Counted from the first letter of the stretch, positions 39,932-49,710 are shown. The stretch is 64,000 nucleotides of DNA from an uncultured Alphaproteobacteria bacterium (GCA_903860975.1 CAIOSI010000003.1:1-64000), one strand, 5' to 3'. Made by a program: numbers and translations. Notes: generated by a model not told the origin, from the sequence alone.

Positions 39932-40432
39932 ATGTCCGCTCGTAGTCTTCTTGGCCTCGGCTTCGCATGCCTGGTCGCAGTCGCGTCTCCCTCGTTCGCC
40001 CAAACCGCTCCGGCCAAGCTTGATATCGTGGACACAGCTGTTGGGGCTGGCCAATTCAAGACCCTTGCTGCGGCGCTGGGCGCAGCCGGTCTCGTCGCGA
40101 CGCTGAAGGGGCCTGGACCTTTTACGGTCTTCGCACCGACCGATGCAGCCTTCGCCAAGTTGCCGGCCGGCACGGTGGAGACCCTTCTAAAGCCCGAGAA
40201 CAAGGCCAAGCTGGTCTCGATCCTCACCTACCACGTCGTGGCGGGCAAAGTGATGAGCGCGAGCCTTGCTGGAAAGGTCACTGAGGCCAAGACAGTTGAA
40301 GGTATGACCGTGAAAATTGACGCCACCAAGGGCGGCGTGAGCGTCAACGACGCCAAGGTCGTAGCTGCCGACATCGGAGCCACCAATGGCGTCATCCACG
40401 TGATCGATACGGTTCTGATCCCGAAATCCTAG
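39932..40432 (+). CDS. Exported fasciclin (FAS1) domain protein
   Basis: The 166-aa product has a Sec signal peptide [20 protein letters not shown] cut after SFAQ or nearby, and one FAS1 domain. H1 is [20 protein letters not shown]; the central [12 protein letters not shown] and the H2-like end [14 protein letters not shown] are all intact. FAS1 proteins are secreted adhesion or matrix proteins. RBS AAAAAGGAAC is well placed. It is convergent with the TetR gene and separated from it by two hairpins. Despite lying in a debris-rich region it appears intact. Confidence 0.92.
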   Translation: MSARSLLGLGFACLVAVASPSFAQTAPAKLDIVDTAVGAGQFKTLAAALGAAGLVATLKGPGPFTVFAPTDAAFAKLPAGTVETLLKPENKAKLVSILTYHVVAGKVMSASLAGKVTEAKTVEGMTVKIDATKGGVSVNDAKVVAADIGATNGVIHVIDTVLIPKS

Positions 40433-40459
40433 TTCGACGACGCCATATCCGGCGATTTA

Positions 40460-40479
40460 CCGACAGCAGTCGCTGTCGG
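40460..40479 (+). terminator. Terminator-like hairpin after the fasciclin gene
   Basis: CCGACAGC (40460-40467) and GCTGTCGG (40472-40479) form a perfect 8-bp stem with a tetraloop AGTC, 28 bp after the stop codon. There is no T-run on the plus strand. Confidence 0.6.
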
Positions 40480-40488
40480 CTAAAGCGA

Positions 40489-40517
40489 CGCCGCGCCAAG
40501 CCTAGGCTGGCGCGGCG
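40489..40517. terminator. Long GC-rich hairpin at the TetR gene 3' end
   Basis: CGCCGCGCCA (40489-40498) and TGGCGCGGCG (40508-40517) are perfect 10-bp arms, and the inner AGCCTAGGC can pair further. It overlaps the TetR stop codon. As it is symmetrical it could act from both sides of this convergent pair. Confidence 0.6.
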
Positions 40518-41137
40518 TAGGCTCGCAGGAACGCCGCGCAGACACTCTTAAACGTCGCGTCCAGGTCGACGGGGCTGGAATTGCAACCGCCCAGGTGATC
40601 TTGATGCAGGATGGCCAGTAGTAGCGGCGACAGGAGGACAAGAGCCGCGGCGTGCGTGTCTGTTTCCACCATCTCGCCACGACAGACGTGGGTCGCCAGC
40701 CGCCGGCGCAGAACCTCGATGGACGGATCGAGCACGGACTTCAGTGTCGATGGACCGATGTCGCCATCGGCGAGCCCCTCCGACAGGCTAAACGCGAAGA
40801 CGTCGCCCAAGCGCACGGTTCGAGGCGCTCGCATCGCGGATAGAAGTGAGGCAGCGTACTCCCGGACAGAGGTTTCCAGGTCGCCGGTCGGCTCGGCTAC
40901 AGCCTCCAGGCCGCGGCGGCGATCTTCCAGATACGTTTCCAGCAAGGCAGCGATTACGCCCGGGCGGTCGCCGAAATAATGGCGCAAAGTTGGTGCTGAA
41001 ACCTCCGCGGCCTCAGCGAGTTGTCGGAAGCTGGGCCGGGCCGCGCCTGGTTGCAGGGTACGCACTGAAATCCGGCGTAGTAGCGCTACGCGTCGAGCCT
41101 CATAGTTGGCATCGCGTGCACCTTTAGGCCGTGCCAC
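40502..41137 (-). CDS. TetR-family transcriptional regulator
   Basis: The 211-aa protein has an N-terminal helix-turn-helix in PSFRQLAEAAEVSAPTLRHYF, the standard TetR DNA-binding pattern ending in the HYF motif, followed by an all-helical ligand domain. No efflux pump or enzyme is divergently next to it: upstream is non-coding debris, downstream the convergent fasciclin gene. It may have lost its target neighbour. The target and ligand are unknown. Confidence 0.9.
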   Translation of the reverse strand: MARPKGARDANYEARRVALLRRISVRTLQPGAARPSFRQLAEAAEVSAPTLRHYFGDRPGVIAALLETYLEDRRRGLEAVAEPTGDLETSVREYAASLLSAMRAPRTVRLGDVFAFSLSEGLADGDIGPSTLKSVLDPSIEVLRRRLATHVCRGEMVETDTHAAALVLLSPLLLAILHQDHLGGCNSSPVDLDATFKSVCAAFLRAYAAPA

Positions 41138-41305
41138 TCAGCATTCCCCTTTCTGCACTCCGTCATAGTCTGCCGCTAGAGTGGCCTAATTGGCATCCTG
41201 GACGTCTGTCGTCAAAAACCAGCTAACGGCAGCGGCAGGAGACGTCAGCAGGCCGCTGCCCGGTGCGCAGAGCGGTCCATTCCAGCAAGGTGGGTCATAG
41301 AGCGA

Positions 41306-41400
41306 CCGGCGACCCAGTTCCACATGAGGTGGGTGGAACACGCCGGCCTGGCTAAATTTCACCTCCTGGGCCTGAAGACGCTGACGGTCGTCGACAGCGG
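41306..41400 (+). pseudogene. Decayed fragment of a dnaE gene
   Basis: The frame around ATG 41324 reads [20 protein letters not shown] then [11 protein letters not shown]. The intact dnaE here encodes [20 protein letters not shown] then [11 protein letters not shown] at about 37486-37578. The similarity also holds at the nucleotide level (for example GGGCCTGAAGACGCT in both) and fades after the VVD codons. Several conserved Asp and Phe residues are replaced by His and Leu, so it is not under selection. It could be a partial duplication or the last trace of a second polymerase gene. Confidence 0.75.
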
Positions 41401-41477
41401 CACTTTTGGTGCCGGAGTTAAGCTAAGGCCCAGCCTACGTTGGCCGCATGGCTTGTCCGGCGACACTTTGATGGCCT

Positions 41478-41755
41478 TTATTGAGCCAGGCCTATCAAAG
41501 CCTGGCTTTCATCGGGCGAGCCTGACTCTGAGGCCTGGCACGACGATCTTGGGCCATTCCTGATCCGGGCCGGAAAGCCCTCTGCGATCGCTAATGCCAT
41601 AAAGGTGCGATCTCCAAGGCCGGTGCCTAACGGCTGAGTGGGGGCAATAAGCTCTGCGGCTGCGATAACGTTCTCGCGGCGATGCGCCCGTACATCAAGA
41701 TGCAGTGCATCAAGCCTCGCGAGGGCAGCGTCCATTGGAACGCTTCGCCGCAGCA
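41478..41755 (-). pseudogene. VapC-like PIN toxin, C-terminal fragment
   Basis: The minus frame reads VPMDAALARLDALHLDVRAH then RRENVIAAAELIAPTQPLGT and GLGDRTFMALAIAEGFPA. This matches the second half of short VapC PIN-domain toxins, in which xxTRPLGLSLGDRACLALA precedes the last acidic site (TADRAW). Here the reading goes on to RIRNGPRSS instead of TADRAW, and the N-terminal half with the first catalytic Asp is not in frame upstream. Its missing half seems to lie on the other strand. Confidence 0.55.
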
Positions 41756-41762
41756 GCCGGGG

Positions 41763-41861
41763 CTGACGGCGGTGCTGGCGTTACTTCGGGAGGGCGAGCC
41801 TTGTTGTTTGGAGGTTGGATCGTTTGGGGCGATCTCTCCCGCTTTCAATCGCGACCATGAA
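41763..41861 (+). pseudogene. VapC-like PIN toxin, N-terminal fragment
   Basis: The plus frame reads LTAVLALLREGEPCCLEVGS then FGAISPAFN. VapC toxins begin with (D)(A/T)SAVLALLxxEPG and, after a helix, xxAISAVNxxE. The catalytic Asp at the start is absent, as is the VNxxE Glu. The fragment is short, so the call rests on the AVLALLREGEP stretch. It is adjacent to the minus-strand C-terminal fragment, in inverted orientation. Confidence 0.4.
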
Positions 41862-42245
41862 CACGCTCGGCGAACCCATGGTAGAGGTTTCGGTCCCTGA
41901 TCGAACGCGTTGGTAAGGTGACGCCGAATGGGCGACGGTTCTTCCATCAGGCGGCCAACGCACCAGGCGATACGGAGTTGTGGTGTGACCCGCGAGCGGG
42001 TGGCCGGAACGGTCGGCCCCGTTTTGATCGGACTTGGTGGGCGACGCGAAAAGTCCCTTGCCCGGAAGGTGCCACCACGGCGAGGCGTCTGTTGATTTTT
42101 TCTCTCCAAACCTCTATCTGGCGCTCCTCAATCCACACGCAGGCGTTTGGCGACGCGGCGGGGAGACATCCCGCTCGCTTCCATTCCGGTCCTCCCAAGG
42201 GAGGGTTTGTCTGCGGCGGTTAACCGGAAAAAGGACATTCAATCG

Positions 42246-43142
42246 ATGGCACTACCCGATTTCTCTATGCGTCAGCTCCTCGAAGCCGGCGCCCACTTCG
42301 GCCACCAGACCCACCGCTGGAACCCGAAGATGGAGCGTTTCATCTTCGGAAGCCGCTCCAACATCCACATCATTGATCTTTCGCAGTCGATACCGCTGCT
42401 GCACCAGGCCCTCGTGAAGGTGCGCGAAGTTGCCGCTGGTGGCGGCCGGATCCTGTTCGTGGGGACCAAGCGCCAGGCGTCTGAGCCGATCGCTACGGCC
42501 GCCCGCCGTTGCGCCCAGTATTACGTGAATCATCGTTGGCTGGGCGGTACACTCACCAACTGGCGGACCGTTTCGGGTTCGATCGCGCGCCTGCGTGAAC
42601 TGGAAGGCGTTCTGGCGAACGAAACCGGTCGCACCAAGAAGGAATTGCTGCAATTACGTCGTGAACACGACAAGCTTGAGCTGTCGCTGGGCGGCATCAA
42701 GGACATGGGCGGAATTCCCGATCTTATGTTCGTGATCGACACCAACAAAGAAGCGATCGCAATCCAAGAAGCGCGCAAGCTCAACATTCCGGTGATCGCG
42801 ATCCTGGATACGAACTGCAATCCCGACGGCATCACATTCCCGATCCCGGGCAACGATGACGCGGCGCGCGCCATTCAGCTCTATTGCGATCTTTTGGCGG
42901 ATTCGATCCTCGACGGCCTAGCCGCCGGCCAGTCGGCCGCTGGCGTGGACCTAGGAGCGTCCGAAGCGCCGATGGAGCCCGCCCTGGCCCGACACGCTGA
43001 GGATGCCAAGCCGAAGAAGGCGAAGACTCCTGTCGCTGAACCGGTTGCGGAGGCCATCGTCGAGGTGGTCGCTGAAGCTCCGGTCGCGGAGGAGGTTCCG
43101 GCTGCAGAGCCGCAAGTCGCGGCAGAAGTACCGAGCGAATAA
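42246..43142 (+). CDS. rpsB: 30S ribosomal protein S2
   Basis: The 298-aa S2 has the signature [20 protein letters not shown] and the conserved [13 protein letters not shown] and [16 protein letters not shown]. It carries an Ala/Val/Glu-rich C-terminal tail of about 50 residues ([20 protein letters not shown] and beyond) that E. coli lacks but which is common in alphaproteobacteria. ATG 42246 has AAAAAGGA upstream. It is the first gene of the rpsB-tsf-pyrH-frr cluster. Confidence 0.97.
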   Translation: MALPDFSMRQLLEAGAHFGHQTHRWNPKMERFIFGSRSNIHIIDLSQSIPLLHQALVKVREVAAGGGRILFVGTKRQASEPIATAARRCAQYYVNHRWLGGTLTNWRTVSGSIARLRELEGVLANETGRTKKELLQLRREHDKLELSLGGIKDMGGIPDLMFVIDTNKEAIAIQEARKLNIPVIAILDTNCNPDGITFPIPGNDDAARAIQLYCDLLADSILDGLAAGQSAAGVDLGASEAPMEPALARHAEDAKPKKAKTPVAEPVAEAIVEVVAEAPVAEEVPAAEPQVAAEVPSE

Positions 43143-43190
43143 CGGGCTGGCTGAGGCGCAAACTGTCTCATTGGCCGATTATCCTTCAAG

Positions 43191-43216
43191 GGGCGGAGCC
43201 TTCGTGGCCTCCGCCT
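43191..43216 (+). terminator. Hairpin between rpsB and tsf (attenuator candidate)
   Basis: GGCGGAG (43192-43198) pairs with CTCCGCC (43209-43215); inner CC/GG pairs extend it around the loop TTCGT. No long T-run follows. Partial termination between rpsB and tsf is known in E. coli; this stem could do the same (inference). Confidence 0.5.
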
Positions 43217-43244
43217 GACCTCTATAACTTTAAAGGAGCTGACC

Positions 43245-44180
43245 ATGGCGGAGATAACCGCTGCGCTGGTCAAGGACCTGCGCGAAAAGTCTGGCGTTGG
43301 CATGATGGACTGCAAGAAGGCCTTGCAGGAAAATGACGGCGATATCGCCGCCTCGATGGATTGGCTACGCGCCAAGGGTCTGTCCAAGGCGGCTAAGAAA
43401 TCCGACCGGGCCGCGGCCGAAGGGTTGGTCGCCGGTAAGCTCAGTGCCGACGGCAAGACCGGCGTGCTGATCGAGTTGAACGCCGAGACCGACTTCGTGT
43501 CCAAGAACGACACCTTCCAGTCAGCCGCGCGGGATATCGCCGATGTTGCGCTAACGATCGAGGGTGTTGAGGCAATCGCCTCGGCTAAGACCGCCAAGGG
43601 TGAAGTCGTCTCCGATATGGTCACCAATATGATCGCCACGATCGGCGAAAACATGCAGCTGCGCCGCAGCGCCCGCTTGAGCGTCGATCAAGGCGCGGTG
43701 GCGCTCTACCTGCACAACGCTCAAGGCGATGGCGTTGGCCGGCTCGGCGTGATCGTGGCGCTGGAAGGCACCGGCGATCAGGCGGTGCTGAAGGAAGTGG
43801 GCCGCAAAATCGCCCTGCATGTGGCTGGCACGCCAATGCCGCCTTTGGCGCTGGCGACCGAAGATCTGGATCCTGCGGCGGTGGAAAAAGAAAAGAAATT
43901 CCTCACAGATCAAGCTTTGGAATCCGGCAAGCCGATCGGCGTCGTTGAGAAGATGATCGAAGGCCGCATCCGCAAATGGCAGGAAGAGGTTGTGCTCTTG
44001 AAGCAGCCCTTCGTGATGAATCCTGACCAGACCATCGAAGAGCTGATCGCTGAAACGGCGAAGCAAGTGGGCTCTTCGGTTTCGGTAAAGGGTTTTGTCC
44101 GCTTCGCGCTCGGCGAAGGTGTGGAGAAGAAGACTGACGATTTTGCCGCCGAGGTGGCCTCTCTCTCCGGCCAGGGCTAA
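43245..44180 (+). CDS. tsf: Elongation factor Ts
   Basis: The 311-aa guanine-nucleotide exchange factor for EF-Tu. The N-terminal UBA-like region [20 protein letters not shown] and the TDFVSKN core motif are present, as is the C-terminal dimerisation domain ending VASLSGQG. A strong RBS AAAGGAG is 8 bases before the ATG. It lies between rpsB and pyrH as in most bacteria. Confidence 0.97.
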   Translation: MAEITAALVKDLREKSGVGMMDCKKALQENDGDIAASMDWLRAKGLSKAAKKSDRAAAEGLVAGKLSADGKTGVLIELNAETDFVSKNDTFQSAARDIADVALTIEGVEAIASAKTAKGEVVSDMVTNMIATIGENMQLRRSARLSVDQGAVALYLHNAQGDGVGRLGVIVALEGTGDQAVLKEVGRKIALHVAGTPMPPLALATEDLDPAAVEKEKKFLTDQALESGKPIGVVEKMIEGRIRKWQEEVVLLKQPFVMNPDQTIEELIAETAKQVGSSVSVKGFVRFALGEGVEKKTDDFAAEVASLSGQG

Positions 44181-44200
44181 AACAATCGCCGACTCTATTT

Positions 44201-44235
44201 GAGGGCGTGGTGCGTTCGACGCGCGCCGCGCCCTC
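44201..44235 (+). terminator. Nested hairpin between tsf and pyrH
   Basis: GAGGGCG (44201-44207) pairs with CGCCCTC (44229-44235); inside, GCGT-TCG-ACGC forms a second stem. It follows the tsf stop by 20 bases and lies 37 bases before pyrH. There is no T-run, so it may be an attenuator or an RNA-processing site. Confidence 0.45.
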
Positions 44236-44272
44236 AGTGTATGTTGAGCTTGAGACGAGAGACCCAAACCCC

Positions 44273-44992
44273 ATGCCTGACGCCCAACCGCGCTATAAAC
44301 GCATCCTCCTGAAGCTGTCGGGAGAGGCGGGCGTCGGCGGCGAGGGGTTCGGCATCGATCCTGCGACGCTACAGGCCGTGGCCGCGGAAATCGCCGAGGT
44401 CGCTAACGCTGGAATTCAGGTCTGTGTCGTGGTGGGCGGCGGCAACATCTTCCGTGGCGCGGCTTTGGCCGAAGCGGGGATGGAACGCGCTAGCGCCGAT
44501 TACATGGGGATGCTGGCCACTGTTATGAACGCACTGGCCGTCCAGGCCGCGTTGGAAAAGATCGGCGTCTACACCCGCGTCCAGTCCGCGATTCCCATGG
44601 AAGCGGTTTGCGAACCCTATATCCGTCGCCGCGCGCTGCGCCATCTCGAAAAGGGGCGGGTGGTGATCTTCGCGGCTGGCGTTGGTGCGCCGTTTTTCAC
44701 GACGGATTCGGGCGCGGCTCTGCGCGCGGCTGAGATGGGCTGCGACGCGCTTCTAAAGGGCACCAGTGTTGATGGGGTCTACACAGCCGATCCTAAGAAG
44801 GATCCGGACGCCAAGCGATACGACACGCTGACCTATCGCGAAGTTCTGTCCAAGGACCTACGCGTCATGGACACCTCTGCGGTCAGCCTGATGCGCGACA
44901 ACCACATCCCAATCGTGGTTTTTTCGATCCGCGAGCGGGGAAACCTCCTGAAAGTGCTGAAGGGCGAAGGCGTCTTCACGACGATCGCCTAA
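44273..44992 (+). CDS. pyrH: UMP kinase
   Basis: A 239-aa amino-acid-kinase-fold enzyme turning UMP into UDP. Recognised parts: [11 protein letters not shown] (phosphate loop), [25 protein letters not shown] and [16 protein letters not shown] 44273 matches the family start; the frame extends upstream into the tsf-pyrH hairpin without RBS or conserved residues. It is followed 37 bp later by frr. Confidence 0.96.
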   Translation: MPDAQPRYKRILLKLSGEAGVGGEGFGIDPATLQAVAAEIAEVANAGIQVCVVVGGGNIFRGAALAEAGMERASADYMGMLATVMNALAVQAALEKIGVYTRVQSAIPMEAVCEPYIRRRALRHLEKGRVVIFAAGVGAPFFTTDSGAALRAAEMGCDALLKGTSVDGVYTADPKKDPDAKRYDTLTYREVLSKDLRVMDTSAVSLMRDNHIPIVVFSIRERGNLLKVLKGEGVFTTIA

Positions 44993-45029
44993 GCCACTCC
45001 GAGACTTAGAGACGAAGGGAGCAAACAAG

Positions 45030-45596
45030 ATGGCCGCAGTGGAAAAACCGGAACTTCCGAAATATCGGTCACGTATGGACAAGGCGGTCGACGCTTTGAA
45101 AGAAGAATTTGGAAGCCTGCGCACGGGTCGGGCGTCAGCCAGCCTGCTCGATCAGATCCATGTCGACGCTTACGGCTCGACCATGCCCATCAACCAGGTG
45201 GGCGCGATCTCGGTTCCAGAACCTCGAATGATCAGCGTGAGCGTTTGGGACAAGGCCCTCGTGATTTCGGTTGAAAAGGCCATCCGTTCCTCAGGACTGG
45301 GGCTTAATCCTGTCACCGACGGTCAGAACCTGCGCATCCCGATTCCGCCTCTGACGGAAGAGCGGCGCAAGGAACTCGTGAAAGTCGCCGGCAAATACGC
45401 TGAACAGCAGCGCATCGCTGTGCGCAACATCCGGCGTGACGCCAACGAGGACCTGCGCGCGGCGGAGAAGGCTCACGTCATCAGCCAAGATGAGGAAAAG
45501 CGCATGGAAACAGAGGTCCAGAAGCTGACCGATGAGGCGATCCGGCGCGTCGACGAAGCCTTGAAAACCAAAGAACAAGAGATCATGCACGTTTAA
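45030..45596 (+). CDS. frr: Ribosome recycling factor
   Basis: A 188-aa RRF with the three-helix bundle and hinge motifs [26 protein letters not shown] and the C-terminal [14 protein letters not shown]. With EF-G it splits post-termination ribosomes. It has an AAGGGAGC-type RBS. Its position after pyrH is universal in this group. Confidence 0.97.
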   Translation: MAAVEKPELPKYRSRMDKAVDALKEEFGSLRTGRASASLLDQIHVDAYGSTMPINQVGAISVPEPRMISVSVWDKALVISVEKAIRSSGLGLNPVTDGQNLRIPIPPLTEERRKELVKVAGKYAEQQRIAVRNIRRDANEDLRAAEKAHVISQDEEKRMETEVQKLTDEAIRRVDEALKTKEQEIMHV

Positions 45597-45638
45597 CCAA
45601 AGGCGCCGTCTAACGCCGCAAGGATTTTTTCCACTTCC

Positions 45639-46418
45639 ATGGCCGCCCAAGAGAACACTTTGTCCGCGGGCGCGCCCATTGAAGGCGCGGACGGCGAAGC
45701 GCCGCTGCACGTGGCGATCGTGATGGACGGTAACGGGCGCTGGGCGAAGCGCCGTGGCCTGCCGCGTACCGTTGGGCATCAGGCGGGAGTCGAGGCCCTG
45801 AAGCGTATCGTCCAGGCTGCACCCAGTCTCAATATTCGATGGCTCACCATCTTTGGTTTTTCGACGGAAAACTGGAGCCGTCCTGTCGCCGAAGTGGCCG
45901 AACTCATGGCCCTGCCTCAACGCTATTTCCGCACCGATTTACCCAGACTGGAGCGTGAAGGGGTACGCGTCAGGGTAATTGGCCGCTCGGAAGGACTGTC
46001 ACGCGAGTTGGTGAAAATTTGCCGTGAGGCCGAAGCCCGCACGGCGAGCAACGACAGCCTCTACCTGACAATCGCCTTCAACTATGGCGGCCAGGCCGAC
46101 ATCGCCAGCGCGGCCCAAAGGTTTGCAGAGGAGGTGGCTGCTGGCCGAGCCAAACCTGGAGACCTGACCGAGGCAAAGTTCGCCGAATACCTGTCCACAT
46201 CCGATCTGCCGCCGCCCGACCTCATCGTACGGCCATCCGGCGAACAGCGCCTCTCGAATTTCGTGCTCTGGGAGGCTGCCTATGCTGAATTTGTGTTCCA
46301 GGATGTTCTGTGGCCGGACTACTCGGCAGAGCACCTGAAGGCTGCCATTGCCGAATATCGCACGCGTGATCGTCGGTACGGCGCCGTTATCACCGATGAT
46401 GTCCTTGCCGCAGGCTAG
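45639..46418 (+). CDS. uppS: Isoprenyl transferase (undecaprenyl diphosphate synthase)
   Basis: A 259-aa cis-prenyltransferase. Diagnostic residues: HVAIVMDGNGRWAKRRGLPR with the catalytic Asp, TIFGFSTENWSRP, and DLIVRPSGEQRLSNFVLWE. It makes the C55 lipid carrier for peptidoglycan and O-antigen assembly. The N-terminal 22 residues are low-complexity and not conserved. The 3' end overlaps cdsA by 23 bp. Confidence 0.95.
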   Translation: MAAQENTLSAGAPIEGADGEAPLHVAIVMDGNGRWAKRRGLPRTVGHQAGVEALKRIVQAAPSLNIRWLTIFGFSTENWSRPVAEVAELMALPQRYFRTDLPRLEREGVRVRVIGRSEGLSRELVKICREAEARTASNDSLYLTIAFNYGGQADIASAAQRFAEEVAAGRAKPGDLTEAKFAEYLSTSDLPPPDLIVRPSGEQRLSNFVLWEAAYAEFVFQDVLWPDYSAEHLKAAIAEYRTRDRRYGAVITDDVLAAG

Positions 46419-47274
46419 GCGCTTCGACTGGTCGAACTTGGGCCTTAGAGTAGCCTCGGGATTTGTTCTGGTCCCGACGGCCCTCTACGCCACGCTGGGA
46501 CAGCACCAGCATTGGGTTCCTGCGCTTACGGGGCGCCAGGAAGCCGTGCCTTATCTGTTGCTGATTTCGGTCGGGGTCGCCCTGCTCGCCATAGAGTGGG
46601 GCGGTATGAGCGCGCCGCGAGCGCCGGTGCGGGTTTCAGCTGCCGTAACGGCGGCGGTTCTGGCGTCCGTCTTTCTCGCCTATGAGACCCATGATCTCAG
46701 CCACTATATTTTGGCATGGGCGGTGATGGCGGCCGGGGCGCTGGCGGCAGGCCTTGTTGCGCGCGGCGTTGCCGAACGCCCTGCAGATGCGGCCTATGGC
46801 GTCTTTTATGTCGGCCCGGCCGCGCTTTGCCTGGTTTGGTTGCGGGCAACAAATCAAGGTGTTTGGTGGACGCTGATGTTGTTCGCTTGCACTTGGAGCG
46901 CCGACATTGGAGCTTTCGCCGTCGGAAGCATCTTTAAAGGGCCGAAACTTTGGCCCCGATTCTCACCCAACAAAACATGGTCGGGCTTTGTCGGCGGTCT
47001 TGTGACGGCCATGGGGGTGGGGACGGCCATGGCCACGTTGCCGTATTTTCAGCTCAGTCTTTGGGCTGCAGCTTTCGTTGGTCTGGCTGTCGGTCTGGCG
47101 GCCATGGCCGGGGATCTTTGGGAATCCGCTCTGAAACGCCGCTTCGGCGTCAAGGACTCGGGCGACATTATACCTGGCCATGGCGGGCTCCTCGATCGCG
47201 TCGATGGCCTGATGTTCGCTGTGGTCGTGATGGCGGCCGCGCGTTTGGCCAATGAGATCGGATGGGGACATTGA
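46396..47274 (+). CDS. cdsA: Phosphatidate cytidylyltransferase
   Basis: A 292-aa polytopic inner-membrane enzyme making CDP-diacylglycerol. The CdsA signature is at the C-terminal end: [12 protein letters not shown], then [20 protein letters not shown]. Starts at 46396 and 46399 (ATGATG) are equivalent; both lie inside the end of uppS. It overlaps dxr by 13 bp. Confidence 0.93.
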   Translation: MMSLPQARRFDWSNLGLRVASGFVLVPTALYATLGQHQHWVPALTGRQEAVPYLLLISVGVALLAIEWGGMSAPRAPVRVSAAVTAAVLASVFLAYETHDLSHYILAWAVMAAGALAAGLVARGVAERPADAAYGVFYVGPAALCLVWLRATNQGVWWTLMLFACTWSADIGAFAVGSIFKGPKLWPRFSPNKTWSGFVGGLVTAMGVGTAMATLPYFQLSLWAAAFVGLAVGLAAMAGDLWESALKRRFGVKDSGDIIPGHGGLLDRVDGLMFAVVVMAAARLANEIGWGH

Positions 47275-48467
47275 ATCTACCGCGCAAGATCAGCGTTCTC
47301 GGCTCAACAGGTTCCGTCGGTGTCTCGACCCTTGATGTGCTCACCCAAGCCAAGGTCGAAGTGGAGGTCGCAGCTCTAACCGCGGGCCGCAATGTCGATC
47401 GCCTTGCCGAACAGGCTCTGCGATGGCGGCCGCGGATTGCCGTGATCGGTGACGAAGCGGCGCTGCCGAAACTACGTGCTCTGCTTGCCGGCTCTGGCAT
47501 TGAAACCGCTGCAGGCGCTCAGGCGACTGTAGAGGCGGCCTCGGAAGACGCCCAATGGGTCATGTCCGCGATTGTGGGATTTGCCGGTCTGGCGCCAACA
47601 TTGGCGGCCGCGCGAACCGGCGCGATTGTCGCTTTGGCGAACAAGGAGAGTCTTGTCTGTGCTGGGCCAGAGCTTCTTCGCACAGCGCGGCGAGCTGGCG
47701 GCATGGTAATCCCGGTAGATTCCGAACATTCGGCCATTTTCCAGGTTCTGGAGGTTCAGAACGCGGCTCAGGTGCTTCGCTTGATCCTAACGTCGTCTGG
47801 CGGACCGTTCAGAGGGGTCGCCGGCGAGGCGATGGCCCGAGCGACACCTGAACAGGCGATCGCCCACCCAAATTTCAGCATGGGAGCCAAGATTTCGGTT
47901 GATTCGGCGACCATGATGAACAAAGGGCTGGAAGTGATCGAGGCCTCTTACCTCTTCGCCATGCCCGCTGAGCGGATCGACGTCCTCATCCACCCCCAAC
48001 AGATTATCCACAGCCTCGTCGAATATGCAGACGGCTCAACCCTGGCCCAGCTCGGAGCGCCAGATATGCGTCCGCCGATCGCTTGCGCCTTCGCCTGGCC
48101 TGATCGACTGCCATGGCCAGCTCAAAAGCTTGATCTGACCCGCATGGGCCCGCTCACCTTCGAAAACCCCGATCTGATCCGCTTCCCGGCCCTTCGGATT
48201 GCCAAATCCGCGCTTGCGGCTGGTGGTGCTGCACCCACGGCGATGAATGCGGCAGACGAAGTCGCCGTGGCCGCGTTCCTGAACCGGCGTATCGGCTTCC
48301 TTGATATTGCCGCAACTGTAGAAGAAACCCTCTCGCGTATGGATCATCAGAACCAACTCACGCTTCCGCACAATGATCCGGTGGAGGCGGCGCGTATTAC
48401 GGATGCGAGCGCGCGTCGTGTGGCAGACGATGTGGTTCGCGGCCTTATGGTCGCGGCCGACGCATGA
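47262..48467 (+). CDS. dxr: 1-deoxy-D-xylulose 5-phosphate reductoisomerase
   Basis: The 401-aa enzyme catalyses the committed step of the MEP isoprenoid pathway that feeds UppS. The NADPH motif is [15 protein letters not shown], the metal and substrate sites are in [11 protein letters not shown] and [23 protein letters not shown] 47262 overlaps the end of cdsA; an alternative TTG is at 47272. rseP begins 25 bp after its stop. Confidence 0.96.
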   Translation: MGTLNLPRKISVLGSTGSVGVSTLDVLTQAKVEVEVAALTAGRNVDRLAEQALRWRPRIAVIGDEAALPKLRALLAGSGIETAAGAQATVEAASEDAQWVMSAIVGFAGLAPTLAAARTGAIVALANKESLVCAGPELLRTARRAGGMVIPVDSEHSAIFQVLEVQNAAQVLRLILTSSGGPFRGVAGEAMARATPEQAIAHPNFSMGAKISVDSATMMNKGLEVIEASYLFAMPAERIDVLIHPQQIIHSLVEYADGSTLAQLGAPDMRPPIACAFAWPDRLPWPAQKLDLTRMGPLTFENPDLIRFPALRIAKSALAAGGAAPTAMNAADEVAVAAFLNRRIGFLDIAATVEETLSRMDHQNQLTLPHNDPVEAARITDASARRVADDVVRGLMVAADA

Positions 48468-48492
48468 TCGACCTGGCGGAGTAGACAGCCTT

Positions 48493-49710
48493 ATGTCCGG
48501 TATTGTCGCCTATGCTGCGTTCTACACTCTGCCATTCCTGCTGGTCGTGGGCGTGGTTGTGACCGTTCATGAATTCGGTCATTTCCTGGCGGCCAAAGCC
48601 TTGGGCACCAAGATCGACCAATTCTCCATTGGTTTCGGCAAGGCCTTCGCACATTGGACTGACAAATCAGGCGTTGAATGGCGCTTGGGTTGGCTCCCTA
48701 TCGGAGGCTTCGTAAGGTTTGCCGGCGACGAAAATGCTGGGAGTGTGCCCGATCAGGACGATCTTTTAGCTCTGCGCCGTGATCTTGTGTCGCGAGAAGG
48801 AGAGGCCGCACTCGGCCGTTATTATCACTTCAAACCACTTTGGCAGCGGGCTGTGATCAGCGCCGCAGGCCCGGCGGCTAATTTTGTGCTCTCAATAGCG
48901 GTCTTCGCAGGGATGTTGATGGCCCTGGGCGAACCGATTTCGGCGGCTCGGATCGGAGCGGTATTCCCAAATACTCCGGCGCAACGCGCGGGCCTTCTCG
49001 CAAATGATTTGATCGTCGAGGCCGACGGTAAGCCGATCAGGTCCTTCGACACCGTAAAACAACTGGTCATTCTTCGAACGGGCGTGCCGATATCCCTCGT
49101 TGTCGAGCGCGCAGGCCATCACGTGGCGCTCAATGTCACGCCGGCGCGGGGTGATGTGACCGATGCTGTCGGTCGAAAGCACCGGCTCGGGACCATCGGC
49201 GTCAGGTTTGAATCACGGCCACAAGACCAGCGTATCCTGCACTTCGGGCCGGTCGAGGCCCTGCGCGCGGGCACAGGCAAAACCCTAGATGTGGTCCAGA
49301 CGACGGTTTTCTACATCGGGCGGATGATCACCGGTCGTGAGGGCGCTGATCAGATTTCCGGCCCGTTGGGAATGGCCCAAATCTCAGGTGATCTCGCCAA
49401 ACAATCAGCAGCCGGTTCGGTTAACCTCGCGAGCTTTGCGCTCAATAGCAGCCTGACTATGCTAATGCTGGTGGCCAACATTTCAGTCGGGATAGGATTC
49501 CTCAACTTGCTGCCAATTCCTGTGCTCGATGGGGGACACTTGCTGTTCTATGCCTATGAGGCCGTCGCGCGACGCCCACTTGCTGCCAAGGTTCAGGCGG
49601 CAGGGTATCGCGTGGGCCTTGCGCTGGTTCTCGGATTGATGTTGTTCGCCACCGTGAACGATCTGCAGCGCCTGCGTGTGTTCAATTTCCTCGGCGGGCT
49701 ATTCTCCTGA
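48493..49710 (+). CDS. rseP: Site-2 intramembrane zinc metalloprotease RseP
   Basis: A 405-aa S2P-family protease with the zinc site VVTVHEFGHFLAAKALG in the first helix and the third ligand in LLPIPVLDGGHLLF. One PDZ domain (about residues 160-230) follows QRAVISAAGPAANFVLS. It cleaves transmembrane substrates such as anti-sigma factors; the Caulobacter homologue is named MmpA from memory. ATG 48493 is the family start. It is followed by bamA, as in E. coli. Confidence 0.95.
   Translation: MSGIVAYAAFYTLPFLLVVGVVVTVHEFGHFLAAKALGTKIDQFSIGFGKAFAHWTDKSGVEWRLGWLPIGGFVRFAGDENAGSVPDQDDLLALRRDLVSREGEAALGRYYHFKPLWQRAVISAAGPAANFVLSIAVFAGMLMALGEPISAARIGAVFPNTPAQRAGLLANDLIVEADGKPIRSFDTVKQLVILRTGVPISLVVERAGHHVALNVTPARGDVTDAVGRKHRLGTIGVRFESRPQDQRILHFGPVEALRAGTGKTLDVVQTTVFYIGRMITGREGADQISGPLGMAQISGDLAKQSAAGSVNLASFALNSSLTMLMLVANISVGIGFLNLLPIPVLDGGHLLFYAYEAVARRPLAAKVQAAGYRVGLALVLGLMLFATVNDLQRLRVFNFLGGLFS

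Larger units (their letters stand above)
41138..42245. other. Gene-poor region with fragments of dead genes
   Basis: The 1.1 kb between the TetR gene and rpsB has no intact gene. It contains a decayed dnaE fragment (41306-41400), VapC-like pieces in both orientations (about 41478-41860), and from 41900 sequence with no recognisable content until the rpsB leader. Several 60-160 codon open frames exist on both strands but only those pieces show family motifs. CCTCCC-AA-GGGAGG (42191-42204) is a small palindrome before rpsB. Confidence 0.6.

Noticed and set aside
41781..41963. 60-codon minus frame beginning MGSPSVFMVAIESG, considered as a VapB-type antitoxin
   Set aside because: It has no antitoxin fold pattern and is antisense to the vapC-like N-terminal piece.
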